Shown here one piece after another: positions 35,559 to 44,463 of a stretch of DNA of 64,000 nucleotides. The stretch's first letter is position 1. Every line of letters begins with the position of its first letter. The DNA comes from P36-A1 sp049478495 (GTDB taxonomy: Bacteria > Bacillota_I > Bacilli_A > JAJDGJ01): positions 682,001 through 746,000 of the forward strand of contig NZ_CP168083.1 of assembly GCF_049478495.1 (NCBI RefSeq). Direction: 5' to 3'. The position numbers and the translations under genes are program-made. The notes beneath the pieces are model-generated. The model was not told the DNA's origin. It ran no database searches and saw only the letters and a list, made by a program, of their open reading frames with translations.

Positions 35559-35920
35559 TGTTATCATTTATTGCAAAAAATCAAACAAAAGTGTCCAAAA
35601 CAATGTGGGTTGTAGTTGCAATCATATTAGGTTGTTATTTTTTTGAAAATAATCCATTACTTACTGGTATAGCAATTATAACAAGATATATCTGTGTATT
35701 TTTGATGGTAGTATATATTTGCGCACTATTTTTTAATAGTACAAATTTAAAAATAATTAATTATGATGTAAGAGAGAAGTTATTTAAAGCATCTATAGTT
35801 TGTAGTGCAGTTTATATAATAGGAAATGCTTTTAATCTAGAAATAGTCTTCTATATAGGAATGGCAAGTTTGATAGCTGTTATATTCTATCCATTAATAA
35901 TGTTAAAAAGACAAAAATAG
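35558..35920 (+). CDS. Hypothetical four-span membrane protein, 120 aa
   Basis: The third of the small membrane proteins, translationally coupled to the second. Hydrophobic helices lie near 17-30, 36-60, 78-95 and 97-113, with a basic tail (MLKRQK). No recognised family. The AAAGGAAAG SD lies in the end of the upstream gene. A bidirectional terminator follows. Confidence 0.65.
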   Translation: MLSFIAKNQTKVSKTMWVVVAIILGCYFFENNPLLTGIAIITRYICVFLMVVYICALFFNSTNLKIINYDVREKLFKASIVCSAVYIIGNAFNLEIVFYIGMASLIAVIFYPLIMLKRQK

Positions 35921-35966
35921 AAAAAGTACCAAGCTTTTGATTTTTCAAAAACTGGGTACTTTTTTT
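35921..35966. terminator. Bidirectional terminator
   Basis: AAAAAGTACC pairs with GGGTACTTTTT (one wobble) between the membrane-protein genes and trpS. Confidence 0.8.
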
Positions 35967-35974
35967 GTTTAGTA

Positions 35975-36973
35975 TTATTTTTTTTTCTTTTTAAGATTTA
36001 AACCAATTCTATCTTGAACTTTCATAACTTTCTTGAAACCAACTTTATTAGCATGTTCAGCTCCTTTAAGTAAAGCCTCTTCAACAAGATTGTTTTCTAA
36101 AACAGCATGATATCTTTCTTGAAGCGGTATTAGTTCATCAACTACAGCCTGTGCAACTGCACTTTTAAAGTCAGCATAATTATAATCTTTAAAAATTGCA
36201 AGAGCTTCTTTTGCACTAATATCTTTCATAGCTGCATATATAGTCAACAGATTTGAAATACCTGGTTGATTTTCAGGATCATAATTAACTTTTGCTACAC
36301 TATCAGTTGTTGCTGATTTTATTTTTTTAATTATCGTCTTTTCATCGTCTAACAAGTAAATGCAACTTTTATCACCAGCTGGATCTGATTTAGACATTTT
36401 TCTTGTTGGATCACTTAATGACATTACTCTAGTACCTTCTTTAACAAGTTTTATTTGAGGTACAGTGAAAGTATCGCCATATTTATTGTTAAATCTTTCT
36501 GCTAGAGTTCTAGCTAATTCAATATGTTGTGTTTGATCTTCACCAACTGGAACAAAAACAGGATCATATAATAAAATATCAGCAGCCATTAAAGATGGAT
36601 AGGCAAATAAGCCAGCACCAACATTTTCATATTTTGAACTCTTATCTTTAAATTGAGTCATTCTTGATAATTCTCCCATATAAGTATGGCACTGCATTAT
36701 CCAACCAAGTTGCGCATGTGCAAAGACATCACTTTGCAAAAATATTGTACTTTTAGAGGTATCTAAACCACTTGCTAAATAAAACGCAACTAAATTAATA
36801 GTGTTTTCTTGTAGTTCTTTTTTTACTTGTGGAACAGTAATTGCATGCAAGTTTGCAACAAATACATACATCTCAAACTCATCTTGTAATTTTACAAATT
36901 GTTTTAAGGCACCAATGTAGTTTCCTAGTGTAAGTTTACCAGATGATTGAATCCCACTTAAAGCTCTTTCCAT
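35975..36973 (-). CDS. trpS: Tryptophanyl-tRNA synthetase, 332 aa
   Basis: Charges tRNA-Trp. Class I signatures: GIQSSGKLTLGNYIGAL (HIGH-like) at the start and RKMSKSDP (KMSKS) near 195; DILLYDPVFVPVGEDQTQHIELAR is the usual active-site segment. The ATG at 36973 with AAAGGAG upstream gives the normal length (about 330); the frame stays open further upstream into the divergent spx gene but without an SD. No T-box leader is seen. The matching tRNA-Trp lies at 1785-1858. Confidence 0.95.
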   Translation of the reverse strand: MERALSGIQSSGKLTLGNYIGALKQFVKLQDEFEMYVFVANLHAITVPQVKKELQENTINLVAFYLASGLDTSKSTIFLQSDVFAHAQLGWIMQCHTYMGELSRMTQFKDKSSKYENVGAGLFAYPSLMAADILLYDPVFVPVGEDQTQHIELARTLAERFNNKYGDTFTVPQIKLVKEGTRVMSLSDPTRKMSKSDPAGDKSCIYLLDDEKTIIKKIKSATTDSVAKVNYDPENQPGISNLLTIYAAMKDISAKEALAIFKDYNYADFKSAVAQAVVDELIPLQERYHAVLENNLVEEALLKGAEHANKVGFKKVMKVQDRIGLNLKKKKK

Positions 36974-37059
36974 ATCTATCTTCTCCTTTAAAAAAACCTT
37001 TACTATAATATAAATATAATATAAAATATGGGTAGATGTCAAATAAAGGAGGGATATTG

Positions 37060-37518
37060 ATGTCTGTAAAAGTATACACTTCGCCTTCGTGTGCATCTTG
37101 CAGAAAGGCAAAAAAATGGTTAAATGAGTTCGGGGTTGAATTTGTGGAAAAAAACATCTTTGTATCTAAGTTGAGTAAAGAAGAATTGAAAGCAATTCTT
37201 GAAAAAACTGAACATGGATTTGAAGATATAATTTCAACAAGATCAAAAGTATTTAAAGAAAAAGCACTAGACATCGAGGATATGTCTATAAATGATTTAT
37301 TAGAGTTTATAGAACAAAATCCTTCAGTGCTTAAAAGACCTATCATCATTGATGAAAGACGTCTTCAAATAGGATACAATGACGAAGAGATTCGTGTTTT
37401 TATACCAAGGGAATTAAGGGAAAAAAACAACGCAACCTTCAAGGCCGGACTATTTGATGCTACTAGTATTAGTGACATTCCAGATGACCATGACGATTTG
37501 CAAGCTGTAGTAGGCTAA
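37060..37518 (+). CDS. spx: Transcriptional regulator Spx, 152 aa
   Basis: An ArsC-fold protein that binds the RNA polymerase alpha C-terminal domain and redirects transcription in disulfide stress. The redox switch CASC is at about C10/C13 (SPSCASCRKAKKWL). Spx-type features are KNIFVSKLSKEELKAIL, the TRSKVFKE region and RPIIIDERRLQIGYNDEEIR. The ATG at 37060 follows AAAGGAGGG. About 20 residues beyond the core form a polar tail that could affect ClpXP turnover. It is transcribed divergently from trpS. Spx is essentially confined to low-GC Gram-positives. Confidence 0.93.
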   Translation: MSVKVYTSPSCASCRKAKKWLNEFGVEFVEKNIFVSKLSKEELKAILEKTEHGFEDIISTRSKVFKEKALDIEDMSINDLLEFIEQNPSVLKRPIIIDERRLQIGYNDEEIRVFIPRELREKNNATFKAGLFDATSISDIPDDHDDLQAVVG

Positions 37519-37552
37519 ACACACAAAAATAATTAAAAAATGAGATGAATTA

Positions 37553-37581
37553 AGCAACTACTTTAAAAGTGTTGCTTTTTT
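37553..37581 (+). terminator. Terminator of spx
   Basis: AAGCAAC with adjoining ACTTT pairs with AAAGTGTTGCTT, followed by U6. Confidence 0.7.
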
Positions 37582-37594
37582 CATAGGAGGATAT

Positions 37595-38395
37595 ATGAAT
37601 AGATTTTATATAATAAATAAAAGTGACAAACAATCAATAGATATAAAAGAAAAAATGACTAAAATACTTATTGATAATAATTTTATCGAAGATAAAAATA
37701 AACCTGAATTATGCATAAGTGTTGGTGGCGATGGTACAATGTTAAAAGCTATTCACCATTTTGAAAACATTTTAGACACAGTTAGTTTTGTAGGTGTTCA
37801 TACAGGCACATTAGGTTTTTATACTGACTTTATAGTAGAAGAAGTAGATTTATTATTAGAAAGTATTATTAAAGATGAATATGAAGATATTTCATATCGA
37901 ATGTTAGATGTAGTAATTAATCATGAAAGTGGACATGATACTTTTCATGTAATTAATGAAGCACGTATTGAAAATAACCTTAAAACACAAGTATTAAACA
38001 TTAAAATAAACAAGGATCACTTTGAAACTTTTAGAGGAAATGGACTGAATTTTTCAACAGCAAGTGGTTCAACAGGTTACAATAAATCTTTAGGAGGTCC
38101 AATACTTCATCCTAAAACTAATAGTTATGTTTTAACAGAAATAGCAGCAATAAATAATATAGCTTACCGAACAATTGGATCACCACTTGTTTTAACAGAA
38201 AAGCACATCACAGAAATAACTTTTACAGAAAGTGAAGGTATTATTTTAGGATGCGATTCTACAACAATTAAATTATGTGATAAATATAAAAACATAAAAT
38301 CTATAGAATTTAAATTAAGTAGAAAAAATGTAAATTTCATAAGATATCGAAAATTAAATTTTTTAGATAGAGTCTCAAAGAATTTCATAAAATAA
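37595..38395 (+). CDS. nadK: NAD kinase, 266 aa
   Basis: Phosphorylates NAD+ to NADP+. Family motifs: the SVGGDGTMLKAIHHF loop (GGDGT near 44-48), GVHTGTLGFYTDF, the NEARIENNLKTQVL segment and GNGLNFSTASGSTGYNKSLGGP. Length matches Bacilli NadK (about 265). SD AGGAGG is 6 nt before the ATG. It stands behind the spx terminator and is probably monocistronic. Confidence 0.95.
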   Translation: MNRFYIINKSDKQSIDIKEKMTKILIDNNFIEDKNKPELCISVGGDGTMLKAIHHFENILDTVSFVGVHTGTLGFYTDFIVEEVDLLLESIIKDEYEDISYRMLDVVINHESGHDTFHVINEARIENNLKTQVLNIKINKDHFETFRGNGLNFSTASGSTGYNKSLGGPILHPKTNSYVLTEIAAINNIAYRTIGSPLVLTEKHITEITFTESEGIILGCDSTTIKLCDKYKNIKSIEFKLSRKNVNFIRYRKLNFLDRVSKNFIK

Positions 38396-38583
38396 CATAT
38401 TACAAAAAAACATAATTTATTTATACATAAAGTATGGAAGTAAGATATAATTTATAGTTAATAGAGCTAATAGATTATAAAGTACTAACTATACTTTTTT
38501 TACTTATTATGCTAAAATTGTACAGTAATTAAAAGAGAAATAATGTACAATAAATAAACAGACTGAAATAGGAGTTTGATAAA

Positions 38584-38988
38584 ATGAATAACATTGCAAA
38601 TTTTTTTAATCCAGAAATAAATCCTTATAGCTTATATATAATTATTGGGATAATAGTTATTATTGCTGTAATAGCATTCTTAATTTTTAGAAACTCAGTA
38701 AACAAAGAAAAAGATTTTGATGAAATATTACCACTACCTTTTGAAATAAATACCTTAGAACAATATTTAGGTGGTTTAGCTAATATAAATTCAGTAGAGG
38801 GAAGTATTTCAAAAGTTGCATTTAAACTTAAAGATACTAAAATCATACAATTAGAAGAAATAAAAAAATTAGGTGCTAGTGGAATAGTAGAAACTAAAGC
38901 TGGATTTACTTTTATATTTGGAAGTATTTCTAAAACAATTGCTATACTTATACAAAAAGATTTAGATAATATAGAAAGCAATAAGTAA
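38584..38988 (+). CDS. Membrane-anchored EIIB(Glc)-like protein lacking the phospho-cysteine, 134 aa
   Basis: One membrane span (about 17-36) anchors a small domain that follows the glucose-type PTS EIIB pattern: LEQYLGGLANINSVEGSISKVAF, LEEIKKLGASGIVETKAGFTFIFG, then SKTIAILI. In active EIIB the first motif carries a Cys followed by TR; here the Cys position is S74 and TR is replaced by SK. It cannot be a normal phosphocarrier, so a sensory or binding role is likely. It lies 1 nt from the VanY-like gene and is probably the first gene of a transcript running into the helicase genes. Confidence 0.65.
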   Translation: MNNIANFFNPEINPYSLYIIIGIIVIIAVIAFLIFRNSVNKEKDFDEILPLPFEINTLEQYLGGLANINSVEGSISKVAFKLKDTKIIQLEEIKKLGASGIVETKAGFTFIFGSISKTIAILIQKDLDNIESNK

Positions 38989-38989
38989 T

Positions 38990-39949
38990 ATGAATATAAG
39001 AAGAAGACATGTACTTGCTTATATAATTGTATTTAGTTTAGGTGTACTATTTATATTAAGTCAAAGCTATGATGATTTTTCTAGAAATACTAGTGTAAAT
39101 GAAACTAATAAAGTTTTAATAGAGAAATATTTAAGTGATGATGATCGAAAAATGCTGATAGATGATAATATTAAAACAGATAAATTTATAAAGTATATTA
39201 AAACAGCTAATTTTTCACTGAAAAATTATGAATACTATAATATAATAGATGAAAATACTGATTTAGATAGAGAAAAGATAGTTGAGTATGGTAATAGGCT
39301 AGCTAATTATGATTTTACATTAGGTTCTATAAGTAAAATTTTAAGTGAGAACATTTACACTGTTGAACAATTAGTTTCTTTAGCTAGCATAAAAAGTCCA
39401 TATTATCAAGATGCATCAATAGAATTTTATCCTAATGAAAATTTAGCGCTAAGTAACTATAATAATTACATAAAGGATTATGCTCCTAAAGAACTGGTAG
39501 ACATTAATACAAAATATACTTTAGATAATAAAAAAATTCAACTTGATAAAAAAGCTGCAACACAATTATCGTTAATGTGTGATGCCATGGAATTGTTGAA
39601 TGATAAAGTGTGTGGAGGTTTATTAGTTCAGTATGGGTATATCTCATATGATGATTTATCAAATAATGAAAAAAAATACCCTTCATTTATAAAACCTGGG
39701 CACAATGATTTTCAGTTAGGAAAAACAATTACATTTGGTGTTGGAAGTGGAATTAAAAGCGATCCAATGTATTTATGGCTATTGGATAATTCGTACAAGT
39801 TTGGATTTATACAAAGATATCCAAGTGATAAAATATCAATAACACATGTAAGTAATCAACCTGCAGTATTTAGATATGTAGGTATAAAACAAGCAGAGTC
39901 AATGCAAAAAGCAAAACAAACAATAGAAGATGTTCGCAAGAGCGAGTAG
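38990..39949 (+). CDS. VanY-like (D,D-carboxypeptidase fold) protein without zinc ligands, 319 aa
   Basis: An N-terminal membrane anchor (about 8-25) leads to an extracellular domain. The last 120 residues follow the VanY/DacB pattern: GYISYDDL, PGHNDFQLG, YLWLLDNSYKFGFIQRYPSDKISITH and FRYVGIKQAESM. The zinc site is gone: the SxHxxGxAxD motif has F241 for His and T248 for Asp, and the E-P-W-H motif reads Q290-P-A-V293. It is therefore predicted to bind peptidoglycan or regulate rather than cut D-Ala-D-Ala. It starts 1 nt after the EIIB-like gene and precedes an RNA helicase. Confidence 0.75.
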   Translation: MNIRRRHVLAYIIVFSLGVLFILSQSYDDFSRNTSVNETNKVLIEKYLSDDDRKMLIDDNIKTDKFIKYIKTANFSLKNYEYYNIIDENTDLDREKIVEYGNRLANYDFTLGSISKILSENIYTVEQLVSLASIKSPYYQDASIEFYPNENLALSNYNNYIKDYAPKELVDINTKYTLDNKKIQLDKKAATQLSLMCDAMELLNDKVCGGLLVQYGYISYDDLSNNEKKYPSFIKPGHNDFQLGKTITFGVGSGIKSDPMYLWLLDNSYKFGFIQRYPSDKISITHVSNQPAVFRYVGIKQAESMQKAKQTIEDVRKSE

Positions 39950-39957
39950 GAGGAACA

Positions 39958-41301
39958 ATGAATAGATTATTTAATGATTATAATTTTAAAACAACAATAA
40001 ACAAAACATTAGAAGAAATAAACTTCAAAAATCCAACAGAGATTCAAACAAAAATATTACCAATATTACGAAAACATAATAATGTTGTTGGTATTTCTAA
40101 AACAGGTAGTGGTAAAACACACGCGTTTTTGTTACCAATATTAGATGGAATAGATACAGATATTAATAAAGTACAAGCTATTATTATGCTACCAACAAGA
40201 GAGTTAGCTGCACAAATATATGAAAATTTACAAGTGTTTGTAAAAAACACAGAAAATTTAAGAGTTGATTTAATGGTTGGTGGTACAAACTTAAATCAAG
40301 AAAAAGAAATTACAGCACAAATAATTGTAGGAACACCTGGTCGTTTATTAGATGCTATAACTAATAGAAATATTATCAATTCAAAATATGTTAAGTACAT
40401 GGTAATTGATGAAGCAGATATGATATTTGATAAAAACTTCATAGAAGAATCAGATAAAGTAATGTCATTATTTGATGATAGAACAAGCTTTGCAATATTT
40501 TCAGCAACTATAACTGATGATATGCATCCATTTCTAAAAAAATACTTTGATGGAGTATCAATCATTAAAATAGATGATGATCCTAATCAAAACATTTCAC
40601 ACATTTTGGTTCCTTCAAAAGGTAAAGATAAGTTTCTTACATTAGAAAAGATAATGTCAGATATTGATCCATATTTATGTTTAATCTTTGCAAGTAAAAA
40701 AGAAACAGTAGAAGAAATAGCAAATAAATTATTAGATAGTGGTCATAAAGTAATAACATTACATGGTGGACTACCATCAAGAGAAAGAAATAAAACACTT
40801 AAAAGAATAAATAATTTAGAGTTTAAATATGTAGTAGCAAGTGATATTGCTGCAAGAGGAATAGATATAGATGGTGTTTCTCATGTTATTTCATATGATA
40901 TGCCTAAAGAATTAGAATATTACATTCATAGAAGTGGAAGAACAGGAAGACACAATTATACAGGATATAGTTATTTCATTTATGAAGGTAGCGATGAAAA
41001 AGCAATTAAGAAATTAGAAAAAAAGGGATTAAAATTTGATTACTTTGATTTTGTAGATGGACACTTAGTTGATGCTGGAGTAAGAAATAGAGAATCTAAA
41101 AAATTGACATTTGATAACTATGAAAAAGCAATGGTTAAAAAAATCATGGGAAGAAAATCTGATAAAGTAAAACCTGGATATAAGAAAAAGCAAAAAAGAG
41201 TTTTAGAAAAATTACGTAAAAAACAAAGACAAGATGAAATAAAAAATAGAATTAAAAACCAACGTAAAATGAGAAAAAGAACAAGTGATTTAGATGACTA
41301 A
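39958..41301 (+). CDS. cshB: DEAD-box RNA helicase (CshB-like), 447 aa
   Basis: ATP-dependent RNA remodelling. Motifs: Q motif (FKNPTEIQTKILP), I (SKTGSGKT), Ia (PTRELAAQIYE), Ib (GTPGRLLDA), II (DEAD in MVIDEADMIF), III (SATI), V (ASDIAARGIDIDGVSHVI) and VI (HRSGRTGRH). The C-terminal 80 residues are very basic (KVKPGYKKKQKRVLEKLRKK), as in B. subtilis CshB, suggesting ribosome-assembly or cold-related work. SD AGGAGG. It overlaps the following radical SAM gene by 8 nt. The assignment to CshB rather than another DEAD-box branch is moderate. Confidence 0.88.
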   Translation: MNRLFNDYNFKTTINKTLEEINFKNPTEIQTKILPILRKHNNVVGISKTGSGKTHAFLLPILDGIDTDINKVQAIIMLPTRELAAQIYENLQVFVKNTENLRVDLMVGGTNLNQEKEITAQIIVGTPGRLLDAITNRNIINSKYVKYMVIDEADMIFDKNFIEESDKVMSLFDDRTSFAIFSATITDDMHPFLKKYFDGVSIIKIDDDPNQNISHILVPSKGKDKFLTLEKIMSDIDPYLCLIFASKKETVEEIANKLLDSGHKVITLHGGLPSRERNKTLKRINNLEFKYVVASDIAARGIDIDGVSHVISYDMPKELEYYIHRSGRTGRHNYTGYSYFIYEGSDEKAIKKLEKKGLKFDYFDFVDGHLVDAGVRNRESKKLTFDNYEKAMVKKIMGRKSDKVKPGYKKKQKRVLEKLRKKQRQDEIKNRIKNQRKMRKRTSDLDD

Positions 41302-42904
41302 CAAAATAGCATTAGTAGGAATAAACTCAAAATATATTCACCCTAACATGGCAATAAGAATATTAAATAATGATATGAAACTCAATGATATGCATGCAGA
41401 TATTATTGAGTTTTCTACTAAAAAAAATCAAAATGATCTTGTCGATATTTTAAATGAATTTCAATATATATGCTTTAGTGTATATATTTATAACATTAAG
41501 TACATCAAAGACTTATTAAAAAAAATTAAAGTATCAAATCCAAATGCAATTATAATATTAGGTGGTCCAGAAGTATCTTACCTTTCAAAAGACGAGCTAG
41601 ATAATTACCTAGCAGATTATGTAGTGTGTGGAGAAGGAGAAAAAGAATTAGTAAAATTAATAAAAAGTTTAGAAAATAACATAGTAGTCGATAATACTCA
41701 TGTAATAAGTATTAAAGAAAAGATAATGAATAAAAAGCAAAATATGGTAGATATTAAGTATGCATCAAAATTAACTAATGATTTTCATGATGTAAATCTA
41801 GACAATCAAATTATATATTTAGAAACATCTAGAGGATGTCCATATAAATGTGCTTATTGTCAAGCTTCACTAGATAATAACTTACGATTTATACCACTAG
41901 AAAAAGTAAAGAAAACTATTAAAGACTTAATGGATAAAAAGGCTAAACTAGTAAAATTATTAGATAGAACATTTAACTTTAATCATGAAAGAATTAATGA
42001 AATAATAACATATATCATCGAAAATGATAATAATGTAACAACCTTTCAATTAGAAATAACTGGAGAATTATTAGAGTTTTCAACAATAGAAATAATCAAT
42101 AAAAAAGCAAGAAAAGGTTTATTTAGATTTGAAATAGGTGTGCAATCTACAAACAAAGAGGCTAATCAAGCTATTTATAGATATCAAGATTTTGATAGAT
42201 TAGAAAGCATAATAAGAAAAATACAAGAATCACAAAAGGTTGTTTTACATTTAGATTTAATTGCAGGACTACCAAAAGAAAACTTAGATAGTTTTAAAAA
42301 GACTTTTAATCAAGTGTTTAACTTACATCCAGAAGAATTACAGTTAGGTTTTTTAAAATTACTTAAAGGTACAGAGTTAAACAATATTATAGATGAAAAT
42401 GAATATGTATTTGATAAAGAAGCTCCATATGAAATAATCCAATCAAAATGGTTAAGCAAAGAAGATTTGAAAATAATAGATAATGTAGAGCATTCATTAA
42501 ATAATTACTACAATAGTAATAAAGCAAAAGAAATAATACTACATTTAATAAATAAGTATAACTTAGATCCTTTTTTTACATTCAGTATACTAAATGAACA
42601 CAACTTTAACATAAACTTGGAGTATAATTTATATGTTATGCTAATCGAATTGCAAATTGACTTTGATTCTCAAGATCGAATAATCATGTATAAAAATTAT
42701 TATCAGGAGTGTAAAACAAGGCCAAAACCAATTACTCAAATACTCAATAAGAATGAAGTTATCCATCAACTAATTTCAGAGTACGAGCAAAACAAAAAGA
42801 ATGCATTTAAATATGCATGCGTCGAAAAAATAGAAGACTATACATACTTTGTCTACATGCTAGATTCCTACAAGTATTACATAGTCGAAACGAAAGATAG
42901 GTAA
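41294..42904 (+). CDS. B12-binding domain radical SAM protein with DUF4080-type C-terminus, 536 aa
   Basis: The N-terminal Rossmann-like B12-binding domain (1-145; VGINSKYIHPNMAIRIL, ILGGPEVSYL, CGEGEKELVKLI) precedes a radical SAM TIM barrel with the 4Fe-4S motif in SRGCPYKCAYCQ (about 180-191). The long C-terminal extension ends in a DUF4080-like region. No DxHxxG is obvious in the B12 domain, as in many of this subgroup. The substrate is unknown; members are common in anaerobes. It starts inside the helicase gene and precedes a second helicase by 4 nt. Confidence 0.85.
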   Translation: MTNKIALVGINSKYIHPNMAIRILNNDMKLNDMHADIIEFSTKKNQNDLVDILNEFQYICFSVYIYNIKYIKDLLKKIKVSNPNAIIILGGPEVSYLSKDELDNYLADYVVCGEGEKELVKLIKSLENNIVVDNTHVISIKEKIMNKKQNMVDIKYASKLTNDFHDVNLDNQIIYLETSRGCPYKCAYCQASLDNNLRFIPLEKVKKTIKDLMDKKAKLVKLLDRTFNFNHERINEIITYIIENDNNVTTFQLEITGELLEFSTIEIINKKARKGLFRFEIGVQSTNKEANQAIYRYQDFDRLESIIRKIQESQKVVLHLDLIAGLPKENLDSFKKTFNQVFNLHPEELQLGFLKLLKGTELNNIIDENEYVFDKEAPYEIIQSKWLSKEDLKIIDNVEHSLNNYYNSNKAKEIILHLINKYNLDPFFTFSILNEHNFNINLEYNLYVMLIELQIDFDSQDRIIMYKNYYQECKTRPKPITQILNKNEVIHQLISEYEQNKKNAFKYACVEKIEDYTYFVYMLDSYKYYIVETKDR

Positions 42905-42908
42905 ATTA

Positions 42909-44444
42909 ATGAATTTTAGTGAAATTATAACAAACGAACAATTATTAAAAGGTATTGAAAAAATGGGATTTGTATCTCCAAGTGAGATTCAAGAAAAAGT
43001 TATTCCAGTAATTTTAGAAGGAAAAGATGTTATTGGACATGCCAAAACAGGAACAGGTAAAACTGCAGCCTTCACATTACCAATACTTGAAAGAGCTGAT
43101 TTTAAAGCAAATAAAGGTATTAAAACATTGGTATTAGTACCAACAAGAGAATTAGCGAAGCAAGTGAAAGAAGAAATTGATCGTTTAGGAAAGTATGTAG
43201 ATGGCTTGAAAACAGCAGTTGTGTATGGTGGTTCTTCTTACTCATTACAAAGAACAGAGTTAAAAAGAAATCCTGGTATTGTCGTAGCTACTCCTGGTAG
43301 ATTAATCGATTTAATAGATAGAAAATATTTAAGTTTAGATACAGTTGAGTACTTAGTACTTGATGAAGCTGATGAAATGTTATCAATCGGTTTTGCAACA
43401 GAATTAGAAAAAATTGAATCTCATATAAACAAAGAGAGACAAACACTATTATTTAGTGCAACATTTAATGATGGAGTATATAAATTATCAAAAAGATATT
43501 TAACTAATCCAACAAAAATTTCAGTTGTTACTAAAGATAAAATTGCTAGTACAATCGAGCAAAAATATATGCTAATTAAAAATAATGAAAAAATGGAAAA
43601 CTTAGTTAAAGTTTTAACAGTACATCAAGATGAATTAATAATGGTATTTGCAAATACTAAAAGAGAAGTTGATGGTATTGTAGAAGGACTTCAAACTAAA
43701 GGAATTATGGCTGAAGCAATTCATGGTGATTTATCACAAAAAATGCGTGAAAATGTTTTAGCAAAATTTAAAAAAGGTATTACAAAAGTTCTTGTATGTT
43801 CAGATGTAGCAGCAAGAGGATTAGATATTAAAGGTGTAGAAGTTGTAATCAACATGGACTTACCTTTTGAAAATGAATATTATGTACATAGAGTTGGTCG
43901 TACTGGTAGAGCTGAAAGCACTGGTATTGCATATACAATTTTAAACAAGAACAAAGAAAGAAGAATTAAGTCATTAGCTAAGGAACTTAAAACAGATATT
44001 AAAAAAGTTGAACCAATTAAAGCTTCTGATATTGCAAATATCGCAATTGAAAATAAATTAAATGAATTAGAAACTTACATTAATAATAGTAAAGCTGATC
44101 ACTTAGAAAAAATTCAACCACTTATTGAAAAAGGACATGATTTAGACAGTATATTCCATGGACTACTTGCTATGCAATTTGATACAATGATAGTAGAAAA
44201 TAATGGTAGAGAAGAATCAGATGACATTCGTTTATTTGTAAACTTAGGTAAAAAAGATAGAGTTACTAAAAAAGATTTAAGTAAAATCTTTAACTTAGGA
44301 AAAGATGAAATGTATGACATTGATATTAAAGCAACTTTCACTTTCTGTACAGTTAATGTAAACAATGTTGATGGATTAATCAACAAAGTAAAAAAACAAA
44401 AATTTAATAAAAGAAGTTTAAATGTAGAAATCGCAAATAATTAA
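42909..44444 (+). CDS. DEAD-box RNA helicase with DbpA-type RNA-binding domain, 511 aa
   Basis: Helicase core with all motifs: HAKTGTGKT, PTRELAKQVKEE, ATPGRLIDLI, LDEADEML, SATF, CSDVAARGLDIKGV and HRVGRTGRAE. Residues about 440-511 form a DbpA-type RNA-binding domain (DDIRLFVNLGKKDRVTKKDL...FTFCTVNV). This recalls B. subtilis DbpA/YxiN, which recognises 23S rRNA hairpin 92, or the CshA group; a role in 50S assembly or RNA decay is inferred. It is tightly linked to the radical SAM gene upstream and the L,D-transpeptidase 19 nt downstream. Confidence 0.88.
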   Translation: MNFSEIITNEQLLKGIEKMGFVSPSEIQEKVIPVILEGKDVIGHAKTGTGKTAAFTLPILERADFKANKGIKTLVLVPTRELAKQVKEEIDRLGKYVDGLKTAVVYGGSSYSLQRTELKRNPGIVVATPGRLIDLIDRKYLSLDTVEYLVLDEADEMLSIGFATELEKIESHINKERQTLLFSATFNDGVYKLSKRYLTNPTKISVVTKDKIASTIEQKYMLIKNNEKMENLVKVLTVHQDELIMVFANTKREVDGIVEGLQTKGIMAEAIHGDLSQKMRENVLAKFKKGITKVLVCSDVAARGLDIKGVEVVINMDLPFENEYYVHRVGRTGRAESTGIAYTILNKNKERRIKSLAKELKTDIKKVEPIKASDIANIAIENKLNELETYINNSKADHLEKIQPLIEKGHDLDSIFHGLLAMQFDTMIVENNGREESDDIRLFVNLGKKDRVTKKDLSKIFNLGKDEMYDIDIKATFTFCTVNVNNVDGLINKVKKQKFNKRSLNVEIANN

Positions 44445-44463
44445 TATATAATGGAGGAGTCAT

